Source: Streptomyces xantholiticus (GTDB taxonomy: Bacteria; Actinomycetota; Actinomycetes; Streptomycetales; Streptomycetaceae). From it: 64,000 nucleotides of DNA. A program made the position numbers and the translations under genes. The notes beneath the pieces are model-generated. The model saw nothing but the letters and a program-made list of their open reading frames with translations, did not search any database and was not told where the DNA came from. Positions 57,262-64,000 of the stretch are shown piece after piece. The stretch is taken from the NCBI RefSeq assembly GCF_014651015.1, contig NZ_BMWB01000007.1, positions 62,001 through 126,000 of the forward strand. The letters run 5' to 3'. Every line of letters begins with the position of its first letter. Within the stretch, counting starts at the first letter, position 1.

Positions 57262-59427
57262 GTGGCCACGTTTCTCTACAAACTCGGACGGTCCGCCTTC
57301 AGGCGCCGCCGTCTCGTCGCCCTGCTGTGGGTGGCGCTGCTGGCGATCGCGGGAGTCGGCGCCGCCACCGCGTCCACCGCCACCTCCTCGTCCTTCTCCA
57401 TCCCGGGGACGGAGGCCCAGAAGGCCTTCGACCTGCTGGAGGAGCGCTTCCCCGGCGGCAGCGCCGACGGCGCCACCGCCCGGGTCGTCTTCAAGGCCCC
57501 CGACGACGAGAAGATGACCGAAGCGGGCCACAAGGCCGAGGTGGAGAAGGCCGTCTCCGAGCTGAAGGCCGGCTCCGACCAGATCGCCTCCGTCACCGAC
57601 CCGTACATCGCCGGGGCCGTCTCGAAGGACGGCTCGACCGCGTACATATCGGTCACCTACAAGGTCAGCTCGATGGAGCTGACCGACGGCACGCGCGAGG
57701 CGCTCCAGGAGACCGGCACCGAGGCACGCGACGCGGGCCTGACGGTGGAGATCGGCGGTGACGCGCTGCAGGCGATGCCGGAGAGCGGAGCCGGCGAGAT
57801 CATCGGTGTGATCGTCGCGGGCGTCGTCCTCGTCATCACCTTCGGTTCGCTGGTCGCCGCCGGGCTGCCGCTGCTCACCGCGATCATCGGCGTGGGTATC
57901 GGGATCTCCACGATCACCGCGCTGGCGAACGTCCTCGACCTCGGCACCACCACCTCGACCCTCGCGATGATGATCGGCCTCGCCGTCGGCATCGACTACG
58001 CGCTGTTCATCGTCTCGCGCTACCGCGCCGAGCTGGCCGAGGGCCGGGAACGCGAGGAGGCGGCCGGGCGGGCCGTCGGCACCGCGGGCTCCGCTGTCGT
58101 CTTCGCCGGTCTGACCGTGGTCATCGCCCTCGTCGGCCTCGCCGTCGTCAACATCCCGATGCTCACCAAGATGGGCTTCGCCGCGGCCGGCACCGTCGTC
58201 ATCGCCGTGCTGATCGCCCTCACCCTGATCCCGGCGCTGCTCGGCTTCGCGGGCAAGCGCGTCCTCGGCCGCAAGGCCCGCAAGGGCGAGCCCGTCTCCG
58301 ACAAGCCGAACGCCGGGACCCGCTGGGCGCGTTTCGTGCTGCGCCGCCCGGTGACCGTACTGCTCGTCGGTGTGTTGGGCCTCGGTGCCGTGGCCGTGCC
58401 GGCCGCCTCGCTGGAGATGGGTCTGCCCGACGACGGCTCGCAGCCCACGAGCACCACCCAGCGCAAGGCGTACGACCTGTTGTCCGACGGCTTCGGCCCC
58501 GGCTTCAACGGTCCGCTGATGGTGGTCGTCGACGGCGGCAAGAGCGCCGCGGACCGCACGGTCGACGTGATCAAGGGACTCGAGGGCGCCGCCGCCGTCA
58601 CCCCGCCGACCCTCAACAAGGCCGGCGACACCGCGATGATCACGGTGATCCCCGAGGACCGACCGTCCTCGGGCGCGACCGAGGACCTGGTCCGCGACAT
58701 CCGCGACAAGAGTGGCGACGGTGTGCTCGTCACCGGCGCCACTGCCATGAACATCGACTTCTCGCAGAAGATGAACGACGCGCTGCTGCCCTATCTGGCG
58801 CTCGTGGTCGGCCTCGCCTTCCTGCTGCTGATGGTGGTGTTCCGCTCGGTCCTGGTGCCGCTCAAGGCCGCCCTCGGCTTCCTGCTGTCGGTCGTCGCTG
58901 CGCTCGGCGCGGTCGTCGCCGTCTTCCAGTGGGGCTGGCTCGGCTCCCTGTTCTGTGTCGAGCAGACCGGCCCGATCATGTCGATGATGCCGATCTTCAT
59001 GGTGGGTGTCGTCTTCGGTCTCGCCATGGACTACGAGGTCTTCCTGGTCACCCGGATGAGGGAGGCGTACGTCCACGGCCAGCGGCCCGGCGAGGCGATC
59101 GTCACCGGCTTCCGGCACGGTGCCCGCGTGGTCACCGCCGCGGCCGTCATCATGATCGCAGTCTTCGCCGGGTTCATCGGCTCCAGCGAGCAGATGGTCA
59201 AGATGATCGGCTTCGGTCTCGCCATCGCCGTCTTCTTCGACGCGTTCGTGGTCCGCATGGCGATCGTGCCCGCGGTGCTCGCGCTGCTGGGCCACAAGGC
59301 GTGGTGGCTGCCGCGCTGGCTCGACCGGGCGCTGCCCGATGTCGACGTGGAGGGCGAGAAGCTGCGGAAGGAGCTCGCCCGGAGCCCGGGCGACCCGGAC
59401 GGGGACCGCGAACTGGTCCGCGTCTGA
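57262..59427 (+). CDS. MMPL-family (RND) exporter
   Basis: A 721-aa membrane protein with 12 predicted helices in two repeats, each with a large extracytoplasmic loop. GGGAG precedes GTG 57262. Helix-4-type segment MMIGLAVGIDYALFIVSRYR and its partner MPIFMVGVVFGLAMDYEVFL contain the Asp-Tyr pairs (DY) used for proton coupling in MMPL proteins; downstream are EAAGRAVGTAGSAVVFAGLT and GARVVTAAAVIMIAVFAGF. MMPL proteins export lipids or drugs. Regulation by the preceding TetR protein is inferred. A terminator follows at 59539. Confidence 0.92.
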   Translation: MATFLYKLGRSAFRRRRLVALLWVALLAIAGVGAATASTATSSSFSIPGTEAQKAFDLLEERFPGGSADGATARVVFKAPDDEKMTEAGHKAEVEKAVSELKAGSDQIASVTDPYIAGAVSKDGSTAYISVTYKVSSMELTDGTREALQETGTEARDAGLTVEIGGDALQAMPESGAGEIIGVIVAGVVLVITFGSLVAAGLPLLTAIIGVGIGISTITALANVLDLGTTTSTLAMMIGLAVGIDYALFIVSRYRAELAEGREREEAAGRAVGTAGSAVVFAGLTVVIALVGLAVVNIPMLTKMGFAAAGTVVIAVLIALTLIPALLGFAGKRVLGRKARKGEPVSDKPNAGTRWARFVLRRPVTVLLVGVLGLGAVAVPAASLEMGLPDDGSQPTSTTQRKAYDLLSDGFGPGFNGPLMVVVDGGKSAADRTVDVIKGLEGAAAVTPPTLNKAGDTAMITVIPEDRPSSGATEDLVRDIRDKSGDGVLVTGATAMNIDFSQKMNDALLPYLALVVGLAFLLLMVVFRSVLVPLKAALGFLLSVVAALGAVVAVFQWGWLGSLFCVEQTGPIMSMMPIFMVGVVFGLAMDYEVFLVTRMREAYVHGQRPGEAIVTGFRHGARVVTAAAVIMIAVFAGFIGSSEQMVKMIGFGLAIAVFFDAFVVRMAIVPAVLALLGHKAWWLPRWLDRALPDVDVEGEKLRKELARSPGDPDGDRELVRV

Positions 59428-59538
59428 CTTCCCGCGACCCCGGGGGCGCGGTCGGCGCGGCCCGTCCGCGCCGACCCCGAGAGCGGATCCCCGGCGTCCG
59501 TGGCGGCACCGTGGGCACGGGCGCCGTCACGCGGGACA

Positions 59539-59582
59539 GGTGGCCGTGTGCGCCGGCCATGGAGCCGGCGCACACGGCCACC
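59539..59582. terminator. Strong bidirectional terminator
   Basis: A perfect 19-bp stem, 59539-59557 with 59564-59582, six-base loop, between the convergent MMPL and SsgA-like genes. Confidence 0.85.
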
Positions 59583-59624
59583 TTCGTGTCTCCGGAACCG
59601 TCTTCGGGCCGGTTCCGGGGTGCT

Positions 59625-59966
59625 TCAGAGCGCCGGGGTCACCACCCCGTAGGTGTGCCGCAGGAACCTCATCAGCGTTTTCGCGTCGAACTGGACCACC
59701 GCGACGCCGTCGGTGGTGTGGAACTCGATGACCGCCTGGACCCGGCCGCACGGCCAGATGCCGACGTCCCCGTCCCGTGCGGGCGCGCGCAACCCCGACT
59801 CCAGGAGCTCGCGGGGGAAGGTCCACTCCCGGCCGCTGGGGAACCCGAAGCGGACTGCGCCGGGATCCTCGTTCGGGTCGTAACTCAGGAACACACGTAC
59901 TGGTCGGTGCTGAGGGGCGTCGGTGACGATCCGCCCACTGGCTTGCTCCTTGACGGCGTGCGACAT
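59625..59966 (-). CDS. SsgA-like sporulation/cell division protein (SALP), possibly SsgE
   Basis: A 113-aa protein of the SsgA family, found only in morphologically complex actinobacteria, where members control septum placement and spore-wall maturation. GAGGAG precedes ATG 59966. Family segments: VRVFLSYDPNEDPGAVRFGF, REWTFPRELLESGL, GDVGIWPCGRVQAVIEFHTT and AVVQFDAKTLMRFLRHTYGV. It is shorter at the C-terminus than SsgA and SsgB. The position relative to hrdD and mscL is reminiscent of ssgE in S. coelicolor, but the subtype is not certain. Confidence 0.88.
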   Translation of the reverse strand: MSHAVKEQASGRIVTDAPQHRPVRVFLSYDPNEDPGAVRFGFPSGREWTFPRELLESGLRAPARDGDVGIWPCGRVQAVIEFHTTDGVAVVQFDAKTLMRFLRHTYGVVTPAL

Positions 59967-60066
59967 CGGCAAGCTCCTCACACTCGTCCACTTTGTCTCT
60001 AATGTCCCATATTTTGCGCGGGACGCTCCGTCTGCAGTCGCGTGCTCATATGTGACCCATACGCAC

Positions 60067-60083
60067 TTGCAAGTCATTTGCAG
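60067..60083 (+). promoter_or_regulatory. Nur (nickel-responsive Fur) box upstream of the ECF transporter
   Basis: TTGCAA-GTCAT-TTGCAG matches the Streptomyces Nur box TTGCAA-N5-TTGCAA at 11 of 12 positions. It lies 51 bases before the cbiM-like ATG and just upstream of a possible -10 (TATCAT, 60092-60097), so a bound Nur-nickel dimer would block RNA polymerase. Confidence 0.7.
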
Positions 60084-60133
60084 TAGGGCACTATCATTGA
60101 CCAGTTGTTCGTCTGTCCGAAGCGGAGCTCTCC

Positions 60134-61213
60134 ATGCATGTCCCCGACGGATTCATCAATGCACCCGTCTCTGTGGCCGCCGGGGTCGCCGCCGCCGGCG
60201 CGGTCGCCGTCAGCCTTCGTGGGGCCCGCCGTGAGCTGGGCGGAACACCGTCCCAGCTGCCCGGCGCGGACCGCACGGCGCCGCTCGCCGGCCTGGTCGC
60301 CGCATTCGTCTTCGCCGTTCAGATGCTCAACTTCCCCGTCGCGGCCGGCACCAGCGGGCATCTGCTCGGCGGGGCGCTGGCCGCCATCCTCGTCGGGCCG
60401 TTCACCGGGGTGCTCTGCATGGCGGTCGTGCTGCTGATGCAGGGCATCCTCTTCGCCGACGGCGGCCTCACCGCGCTCGGCGTCAACATCACCGTCATGG
60501 GCGTCGTCACCGTCCTCGTCGCATACGGGCTCTTCCGCGGCCTGGTCAAGGTCCTGCCCCGCACCCGACGCTCGGTGACAGCCGCCTCCTTCGTCGCCGC
60601 GCTGGTGTCCGTGCCCGCGTCGGCCGCCGCCTTCACCCTCGTCTACGCGATCGGCGGGCTCACGGAGGTCCCCGTCGGCTCGGTCCTCACCGCGATGGTC
60701 GGGGTCCATGTCCTCATCGGCATCGGCGAGGCCGTGATCACCATGCTGACCGTGGGCGCCGTCATCGCCGTACGGCCCGACCTCGTGTACGGCGCCCGGG
60801 GCCTGACGACGCGGCTCAAGCTGCGTGTCGGGGGAGAGCTGGTCGACGCGCCCGCCGCCCAGCCGGCGCCTCTCGCCGCCCGCTCGCCGCGCCGACTGTG
60901 GCTGGGCGGCCTGGTGACCAGCCTCGTCCTCGCCGGCTTCGTCTCCTTCTACGCCTCCGCCAGCCCCGACGGGCTGGAGAAGGTCGCCTCCGACAAGGGT
61001 TTCGACAAGTCGGTCGAGGAGCACGCGGCCGCCGGCTCCCCGCTCGCGGACTACGGCGTCGAGGACATCGACAACACCCGGCTCTCCGGCGGTCTCGCCG
61101 GCGTGATCGGCGTCGGCGCGACGGTGGCCGTCGGCAGCGGCGTCCTCTACGTGGTGCGCCGTCGCCGCGACACGGCCGGCGACGAGCGCACCCCCGCGCA
61201 GAGCTCCGTCTGA
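60134..61213 (+). CDS. ECF metal transporter substrate-binding component (CbiM/NikM-CbiN/NikN fusion)
   Basis: A 359-aa membrane protein. It starts MHVPDGF, whose His2 and N-terminal amine bind Ni or Co in this family, and the first loop PVAAGTSGHLLGGALAAIL completes the site. Six or seven helices follow. The C-terminal part after residue 250 contains the PDGLE motif (FYASASPDGLEKVASDKGF) and a further helix, the CbiN/NikN module fused to CbiM. GGAG precedes ATG 60134. With CbiQ and CbiO downstream it forms a complete transporter; the Nur-like box argues for nickel. Confidence 0.9.
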   Translation: MHVPDGFINAPVSVAAGVAAAGAVAVSLRGARRELGGTPSQLPGADRTAPLAGLVAAFVFAVQMLNFPVAAGTSGHLLGGALAAILVGPFTGVLCMAVVLLMQGILFADGGLTALGVNITVMGVVTVLVAYGLFRGLVKVLPRTRRSVTAASFVAALVSVPASAAAFTLVYAIGGLTEVPVGSVLTAMVGVHVLIGIGEAVITMLTVGAVIAVRPDLVYGARGLTTRLKLRVGGELVDAPAAQPAPLAARSPRRLWLGGLVTSLVLAGFVSFYASASPDGLEKVASDKGFDKSVEEHAAAGSPLADYGVEDIDNTRLSGGLAGVIGVGATVAVGSGVLYVVRRRRDTAGDERTPAQSSV

Positions 61214-61231
61214 GACGGGGCCGGTTCTGAC

Positions 61232-61993
61232 ATGGGTGCGGGACACGCTCACAAGCTCTACCGGGGCGGCCACTCGCCGGTGCACGCGCTGCCGGCGCAC
61301 TGCAAGCTGCTCGCCGTCCTCGGCTTCGTGCTGGTGGTCGTCTCCACCCCGCGCGAGGCGGTCTGGGCCTTCGGTCTGTACGCGGTGCTGCTCGGCGCGG
61401 TCGCGGCGGTGGCCCGCATCCCGGCGGGCTTCCTGTTGAAGCGGCTGCTGATCGAGATCCCGTTCGTGGCCTTCGCGGTGCTGATGCCCTTCGTGGTGCC
61501 CGGCGAGCACACCGAGGTAGTGGGGATCTCGCTCTCCGTCCCCGGACTGTGGGGCGCGTGGAACATCCTCGCCAAGGGGACACTCGGCGTCGCCGCCTCC
61601 GTGATCCTCGCCTCGACCACCGAGCTGCGGTCGCTGCTCCTCGGCCTGCAGCGGCTGCGCCTGCCGTCGCTGCTGGTCCAGATCGCCTCCTTCATGCTCC
61701 GCTACGGCGACGTCATCGCCGACGAGATGCGCCGGATGTCGATCGCCCGCCGCTCGCGCGGCTTCGAGGCGCGCGGAGTTCGCCACTGGGGCGTACTCGG
61801 CAAGTCAGCCGGCGCCCTGTTCATCCGCTCCTACGAGCGCGGCGAGCGGGTGCACCTCGCGATGGTGAGCCGTGGCTACACGGGGACGATGCCGGTCCTC
61901 GACGAGGTGCGGGCGACCCGTGCCCAGTGGTCGGCCGCCGCCGTACTGCCCGTGACCGCGCTCGCGGTCTGTCTGCTGGGATGGACGCTATGA
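61232..61993 (+). CDS. cbiQ: ECF transporter transmembrane (T) component CbiQ/NikQ
   Basis: A 253-aa membrane protein coupling the ATPase to the substrate-binding component. It has the entry PVHALPAHCKLLAVLGFVLV and the coupling helices with the Ala-Arg-Gly-type motifs RRMSIARRSRGFEARG and LFIRSYERGERVHLAMVSRG (the two ARG-like coupling boxes). It starts 18 bp after the CbiMN gene and overlaps the ATPase ATG by four bases, so the operon is translationally coupled. Confidence 0.9.
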   Translation: MGAGHAHKLYRGGHSPVHALPAHCKLLAVLGFVLVVVSTPREAVWAFGLYAVLLGAVAAVARIPAGFLLKRLLIEIPFVAFAVLMPFVVPGEHTEVVGISLSVPGLWGAWNILAKGTLGVAASVILASTTELRSLLLGLQRLRLPSLLVQIASFMLRYGDVIADEMRRMSIARRSRGFEARGVRHWGVLGKSAGALFIRSYERGERVHLAMVSRGYTGTMPVLDEVRATRAQWSAAAVLPVTALAVCLLGWTL

Positions 61994-62757
61994 CTGCTTC
62001 GGACGCCGTGAGTCCTTCGCTGAACGTACGCGGACTCGCGTACGCCTACCCCGACGGCCACCAGGCGCTGTTCGGCGTCGATCTGACTGTCGGGCGCGGC
62101 GAACGGGTCGCTCTCCTCGGACCCAACGGCGCGGGCAAGACCACGCTCGTGCTGCATCTCAACGGCATCCTGACCGGCGGTGTCGGCTCCGTCGCCGTGG
62201 CCGGGCTGCCGGTCGACCGCAGGAATCTCGCGGAGATCCGCCGCCGCGTCGGCATCGTCTTCCAGGACCCGGACGACCAGCTGTTCATGCCGACTGTCCG
62301 GGAGGACGTGGCCTTCGGCCCGGCGTCGGCCGGGATGCGCGGCGCCGAACTGGAGGCCCGCGTCATGACCGCGCTGGACAGGGTCGGCATGGCGGACTTC
62401 GCCGACCGGCCCCCGCACCACCTCTCGTTCGGGCAGCGCCGCCGGGTCGCGGTCGCGACCGTGCTGGCGATGGAGCCGGAGATCCTGGTGCTCGACGAGC
62501 CCTCGTCGAACCTGGACCCCGCCTCGCGCCGCGAACTGGCCGACGTCCTGCGCTCGTTGGACGTCACCGTGCTGATGGTCACGCACGACCTGCCGTACGC
62601 GCTGGAGCTGTGCCCGAGGGCGGTGATCCTCAGCGGCGGCGTGATCGCGGCGGACGGTACCACGCAGGCGCTGCTGGGCGACGACGAACTCATGCGGACG
62701 CACCGTCTGGAGCTGCCCTTCGGCTTCGACCCGAGGTCCGTGACAATAGGCGCGTGA
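61990..62757 (+). CDS. cbiO: ECF transporter ATP-binding component CbiO/NikO
   Basis: A 255-aa ABC ATPase. Walker A ALLGPNGAGKTTLVLHL, Q-loop VGIVFQDPDDQLFMPTVRED, signature HLSFGQRRRVAVATVLAMEP, Walker B EILVLDEPSSNLDPAS and the H-loop MVTHDLPYALEL are all intact. The QDPDDQLF segment is typical of energy-coupling-factor ATPases. ATG 61990 overlaps the CbiQ stop; ATG 61981 is an alternative. Its own stop overlaps the GTG of ohrR-like gene 62754. Confidence 0.93.
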   Translation: MTASDAVSPSLNVRGLAYAYPDGHQALFGVDLTVGRGERVALLGPNGAGKTTLVLHLNGILTGGVGSVAVAGLPVDRRNLAEIRRRVGIVFQDPDDQLFMPTVREDVAFGPASAGMRGAELEARVMTALDRVGMADFADRPPHHLSFGQRRRVAVATVLAMEPEILVLDEPSSNLDPASRRELADVLRSLDVTVLMVTHDLPYALELCPRAVILSGGVIAADGTTQALLGDDELMRTHRLELPFGFDPRSVTIGA

Positions 62758-63233
62758 ACACGGAGCACGGACATGAGGACCGGAGCGGGGCGACGCCGAT
62801 GTCGCTGCTGCTCGACGATCAGCTGTGCTTCGCGCTGTACGCGGCCCAGCGGGCGGTCACGGCCGCCTATCGGCCGCTGCTCGCCGAGCTCGGCCTGACC
62901 TATCCGCAGTACCTGACGATGCTGGTGCTGTGGGAGCGCGGCGAGATCCCGGTCAAGGAGCTGGGCTCCGCGTTGCGGCTCGACTACGGCACGGTCTCCC
63001 CGCTGCTCAAGCGGCTCGAGGCGGCGGGGCTGGTGCGGCGGGAGCGTTCCGCGGCCGACGAGCGCTCGGTGCGGCTGGTACTCACGGACGAGGGGGAGGC
63101 GCTGCGCGAACGGGCCGGGAAGGTGCCTGCGCAGTTGCTGGTGAGCACCGGCATGGAGGGGGCGGAGATCGCCCGCCTCCGCGCCGACCTCCACCGTCTG
63201 GCGGAGACGGCCGCGAAGGCTACCCCGGAGTAA
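62754..63233 (+). CDS. ohrR: OhrR-type MarR-family organic peroxide sensor
   Basis: A 159-aa MarR protein. The reactive cysteine lies in LLDDQLCFALYAAQRAVTAA, as in OhrR, where peroxide oxidation releases DNA. The HTH is IPVKELGSALRLDYGTVSPL with LKRLEAAGLVRRERSAADER (wing). GTG 62754 overlaps the CbiO stop; ATG 62799 is an alternative start matching family length. The ohr gene lies 117 bp downstream, with a dyad in between. Confidence 0.9.
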   Translation: MNTEHGHEDRSGATPMSLLLDDQLCFALYAAQRAVTAAYRPLLAELGLTYPQYLTMLVLWERGEIPVKELGSALRLDYGTVSPLLKRLEAAGLVRRERSAADERSVRLVLTDEGEALRERAGKVPAQLLVSTGMEGAEIARLRADLHRLAETAAKATPE

Positions 63234-63253
63234 CAAGAGGTTCGCTGCACCGA

Positions 63254-63271
63254 TACATTGTGCGCGATGTA
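63254..63271. promoter_or_regulatory. Candidate OhrR operator upstream of ohr
   Basis: TACAT (63254-63258) and ATGTA (63267-63271) form a dyad with an eight-base centre, in an AT-rich patch (GTAAATTTCGC) unlike its surroundings, 80 bases before ohr. OhrR sites are AT-rich dyads of similar kind; the match is approximate. Confidence 0.45.
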
Positions 63272-63350
63272 AATTTCGCAATCCGCGACGAAATCACGCG
63301 CCGGCTCACGCGATGCGGACCATCCGGCGCACGCACCCCGGGGGCGCAGC

Positions 63351-63809
63351 ATGACCGAACAGGTGGACACCTTCGGCACGACCGACACCCGCCCGACCAA
63401 GATCATGTATGTGGCGGAGGCAACTGCCCACGGCGGCCGCGACGGCTATGTGACAAGTCACGACGGCCAGATCGAACTACGCGTCGCCATGCCGCCCGCA
63501 CTCGGCGGCGACGGCCGCGGCACCAACCCGGAGCAGCTCTTCGCCGCCGGCTACAGCTCCTGCTTCCACAACGCCCTGGTGCTCGTCGGCCGCCGTGCGG
63601 GCCTCGACCTCACCGGCTCCACCGTCGCCGCCAAGGTCGGCATCGGACCCAACAAGGCGCGTGGTTACGGCCTCGCGGTCGCCCTCAACGTCTCGCTGCC
63701 GCTCGTCGACCAGGACCTCGCCTCGCGGCTGGTGGCCGCCGCCCACCAGGTCTGCCCGTACTCCAACGCCACCCGCGACAACATCGACGTCTCCATCGTT
63801 CTCAGCTGA
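63351..63809 (+). CDS. ohr: Organic hydroperoxide resistance protein Ohr
   Basis: A 152-aa thiol peroxidase of the Ohr/OsmC fold that detoxifies organic hydroperoxides. The peroxidatic cysteine is in AAGYSSCFHNALVLVGRR and the resolving cysteine in HQVCPYSNATRDNIDV. The N-terminal part (EATAHGGRDGYVTSHDGQIE) is the usual dimer-forming strand. ATG 63351 is preceded by GGGGGCG. It is downstream of ohrR in the same direction, the usual pairing. Confidence 0.95.
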   Translation: MTEQVDTFGTTDTRPTKIMYVAEATAHGGRDGYVTSHDGQIELRVAMPPALGGDGRGTNPEQLFAAGYSSCFHNALVLVGRRAGLDLTGSTVAAKVGIGPNKARGYGLAVALNVSLPLVDQDLASRLVAAAHQVCPYSNATRDNIDVSIVLS

Positions 63810-63890
63810 CCGTGCCCGTCCCGCCCCGCGAGCAGACCGGTCTGCACCACGTTGCACCATGGGGGGATGGATCGCAGCGGAGGAGCAGAC

Positions 63891-64000
63891 GTGGTGGACG
63901 TCCGGGGCACGGTGGCGGACGGCTTCGAGGCGGTCGCGCACGCCTTCGCGCGGGGCTTCGAGCAGCGCGGCGAGCGCGGGGCGGCCGTCGCCGTCTACCG
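63891..64000 (+). CDS. Serine hydrolase/beta-lactamase-like protein (5' end only)
   Basis: An open frame runs off the right edge. GTG 63891 (or 63894) follows GGAGGAGC; ATG 63867 is an upstream alternative. The first residues (VVDVRGTVADGFEAVAHAFA, RGFEQRGERGAAVAVYR) match the N-terminus of actinobacterial EstB/class C-like serine hydrolases, in which the SxxK motif comes further on, outside this window. Confidence 0.6.
   Translation, partial: MVDVRGTVADGFEAVAHAFARGFEQRGERGAAVAVY

Noticed and set aside
59987..60133. Cobalamin riboswitch upstream of the CbiM-like gene
   Set aside because: The leader is too short and lacks a B12-box; a Nur-like box is present instead.
60074..61786. 570-aa minus-strand frame opposite the ECF operon
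   Set aside because: Shadow rich in Asp, Gly, His and Arg; the plus strand encodes a complete transporter.

Overview
The window is high-GC actinobacterial DNA, almost certainly from a Streptomyces chromosome. Supporting markers are an hrdD-type sigma factor with a sigma-R-type promoter, an SsgA-like sporulation protein, the galU-glp-moaC-mogA-sepX cluster, a penicillin acylase/mscL/MTA phosphorylase neighbourhood, dense GC-rich hairpin terminators, and several genes whose -10 hexamer ends 6-7 nt before the start codon (leaderless mRNAs).

1-11475 is the right-hand part of a siphovirus-type prophage. It carries the end of a head/tail-connector gene, major tail protein, a tail-assembly chaperone pair joined by a -1 slippery heptamer, tape measure, a 1111-aa minor tail protein, a small tail protein, an amidase endolysin, two holin-like membrane proteins and a membrane-anchored collagen-like protein. 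After a strong terminator comes the most unusual element. Five type I-E-like CRISPR repeat hairpins (9645-9859) are separated by spacers of only 14, 14, 21 and 21 nt and closed by their own terminator. Then follow a minimal GntR-type regulator with direct-repeat operators and a coupled operon of three small proteins, two of them Cys/His-rich. The element abuts the 3' end of a tRNA-Arg(CCT), which I infer to be its attachment site. No integrase is visible, so it should lie to the left of the window.

11549-42100 is ordinary host chromosome. It holds maleylacetate reductase and an acyl-CoA ligase, an M6-type secreted protease, a TetR/DHA2 efflux pair, a MarR/extradiol-dioxygenase divergon, a PPT-type acetyltransferase, hrdD, a WYL regulator divergent from a second DHA2 pump, a DUF6227-like protein, a P1 peptidase, mscL, a SAF-domain protein, MTA phosphorylase, an FmdB zinc ribbon, an MFS protein, a K+/H+ antiporter that seems to start at CTG, a penicillin acylase-family Ntn hydrolase, 5-formyl-THF cyclo-ligase, and the galU/glp/moaC/mogA/GNAT/sepX group that joins sugar-nucleotide and molybdopterin genes with the division proteins Glp and SepX/GlpR.

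42105-45640 looks like a small island next to a tRNA-Ala(CGC). A decayed stretch is followed by a three-gene cassette: a WXG100-like small protein, a WXG-like/lytic-transglycosylase-like fusion, and a two-repeat lipoprotein. I interpret it as a candidate type VII secretion effector/immunity module.

45890-64000 is again host chromosome. It contains a secreted trypsin-like protease, GNAT, exonuclease III with a duplicated 5' end, a BVMO-esterase-SDR operon opposite a MerR regulator (same order as mycobacterial mymA-lipR-sadH), a tricorn protease homologue, a TetR/MMPL exporter pair, an SsgA-like protein, an ECF metal transporter (CbiMN-CbiQ-CbiO) under a Nur-like nickel box and therefore probably for nickel, an OhrR/Ohr peroxide pair, and the start of a beta-lactamase-like serine hydrolase.
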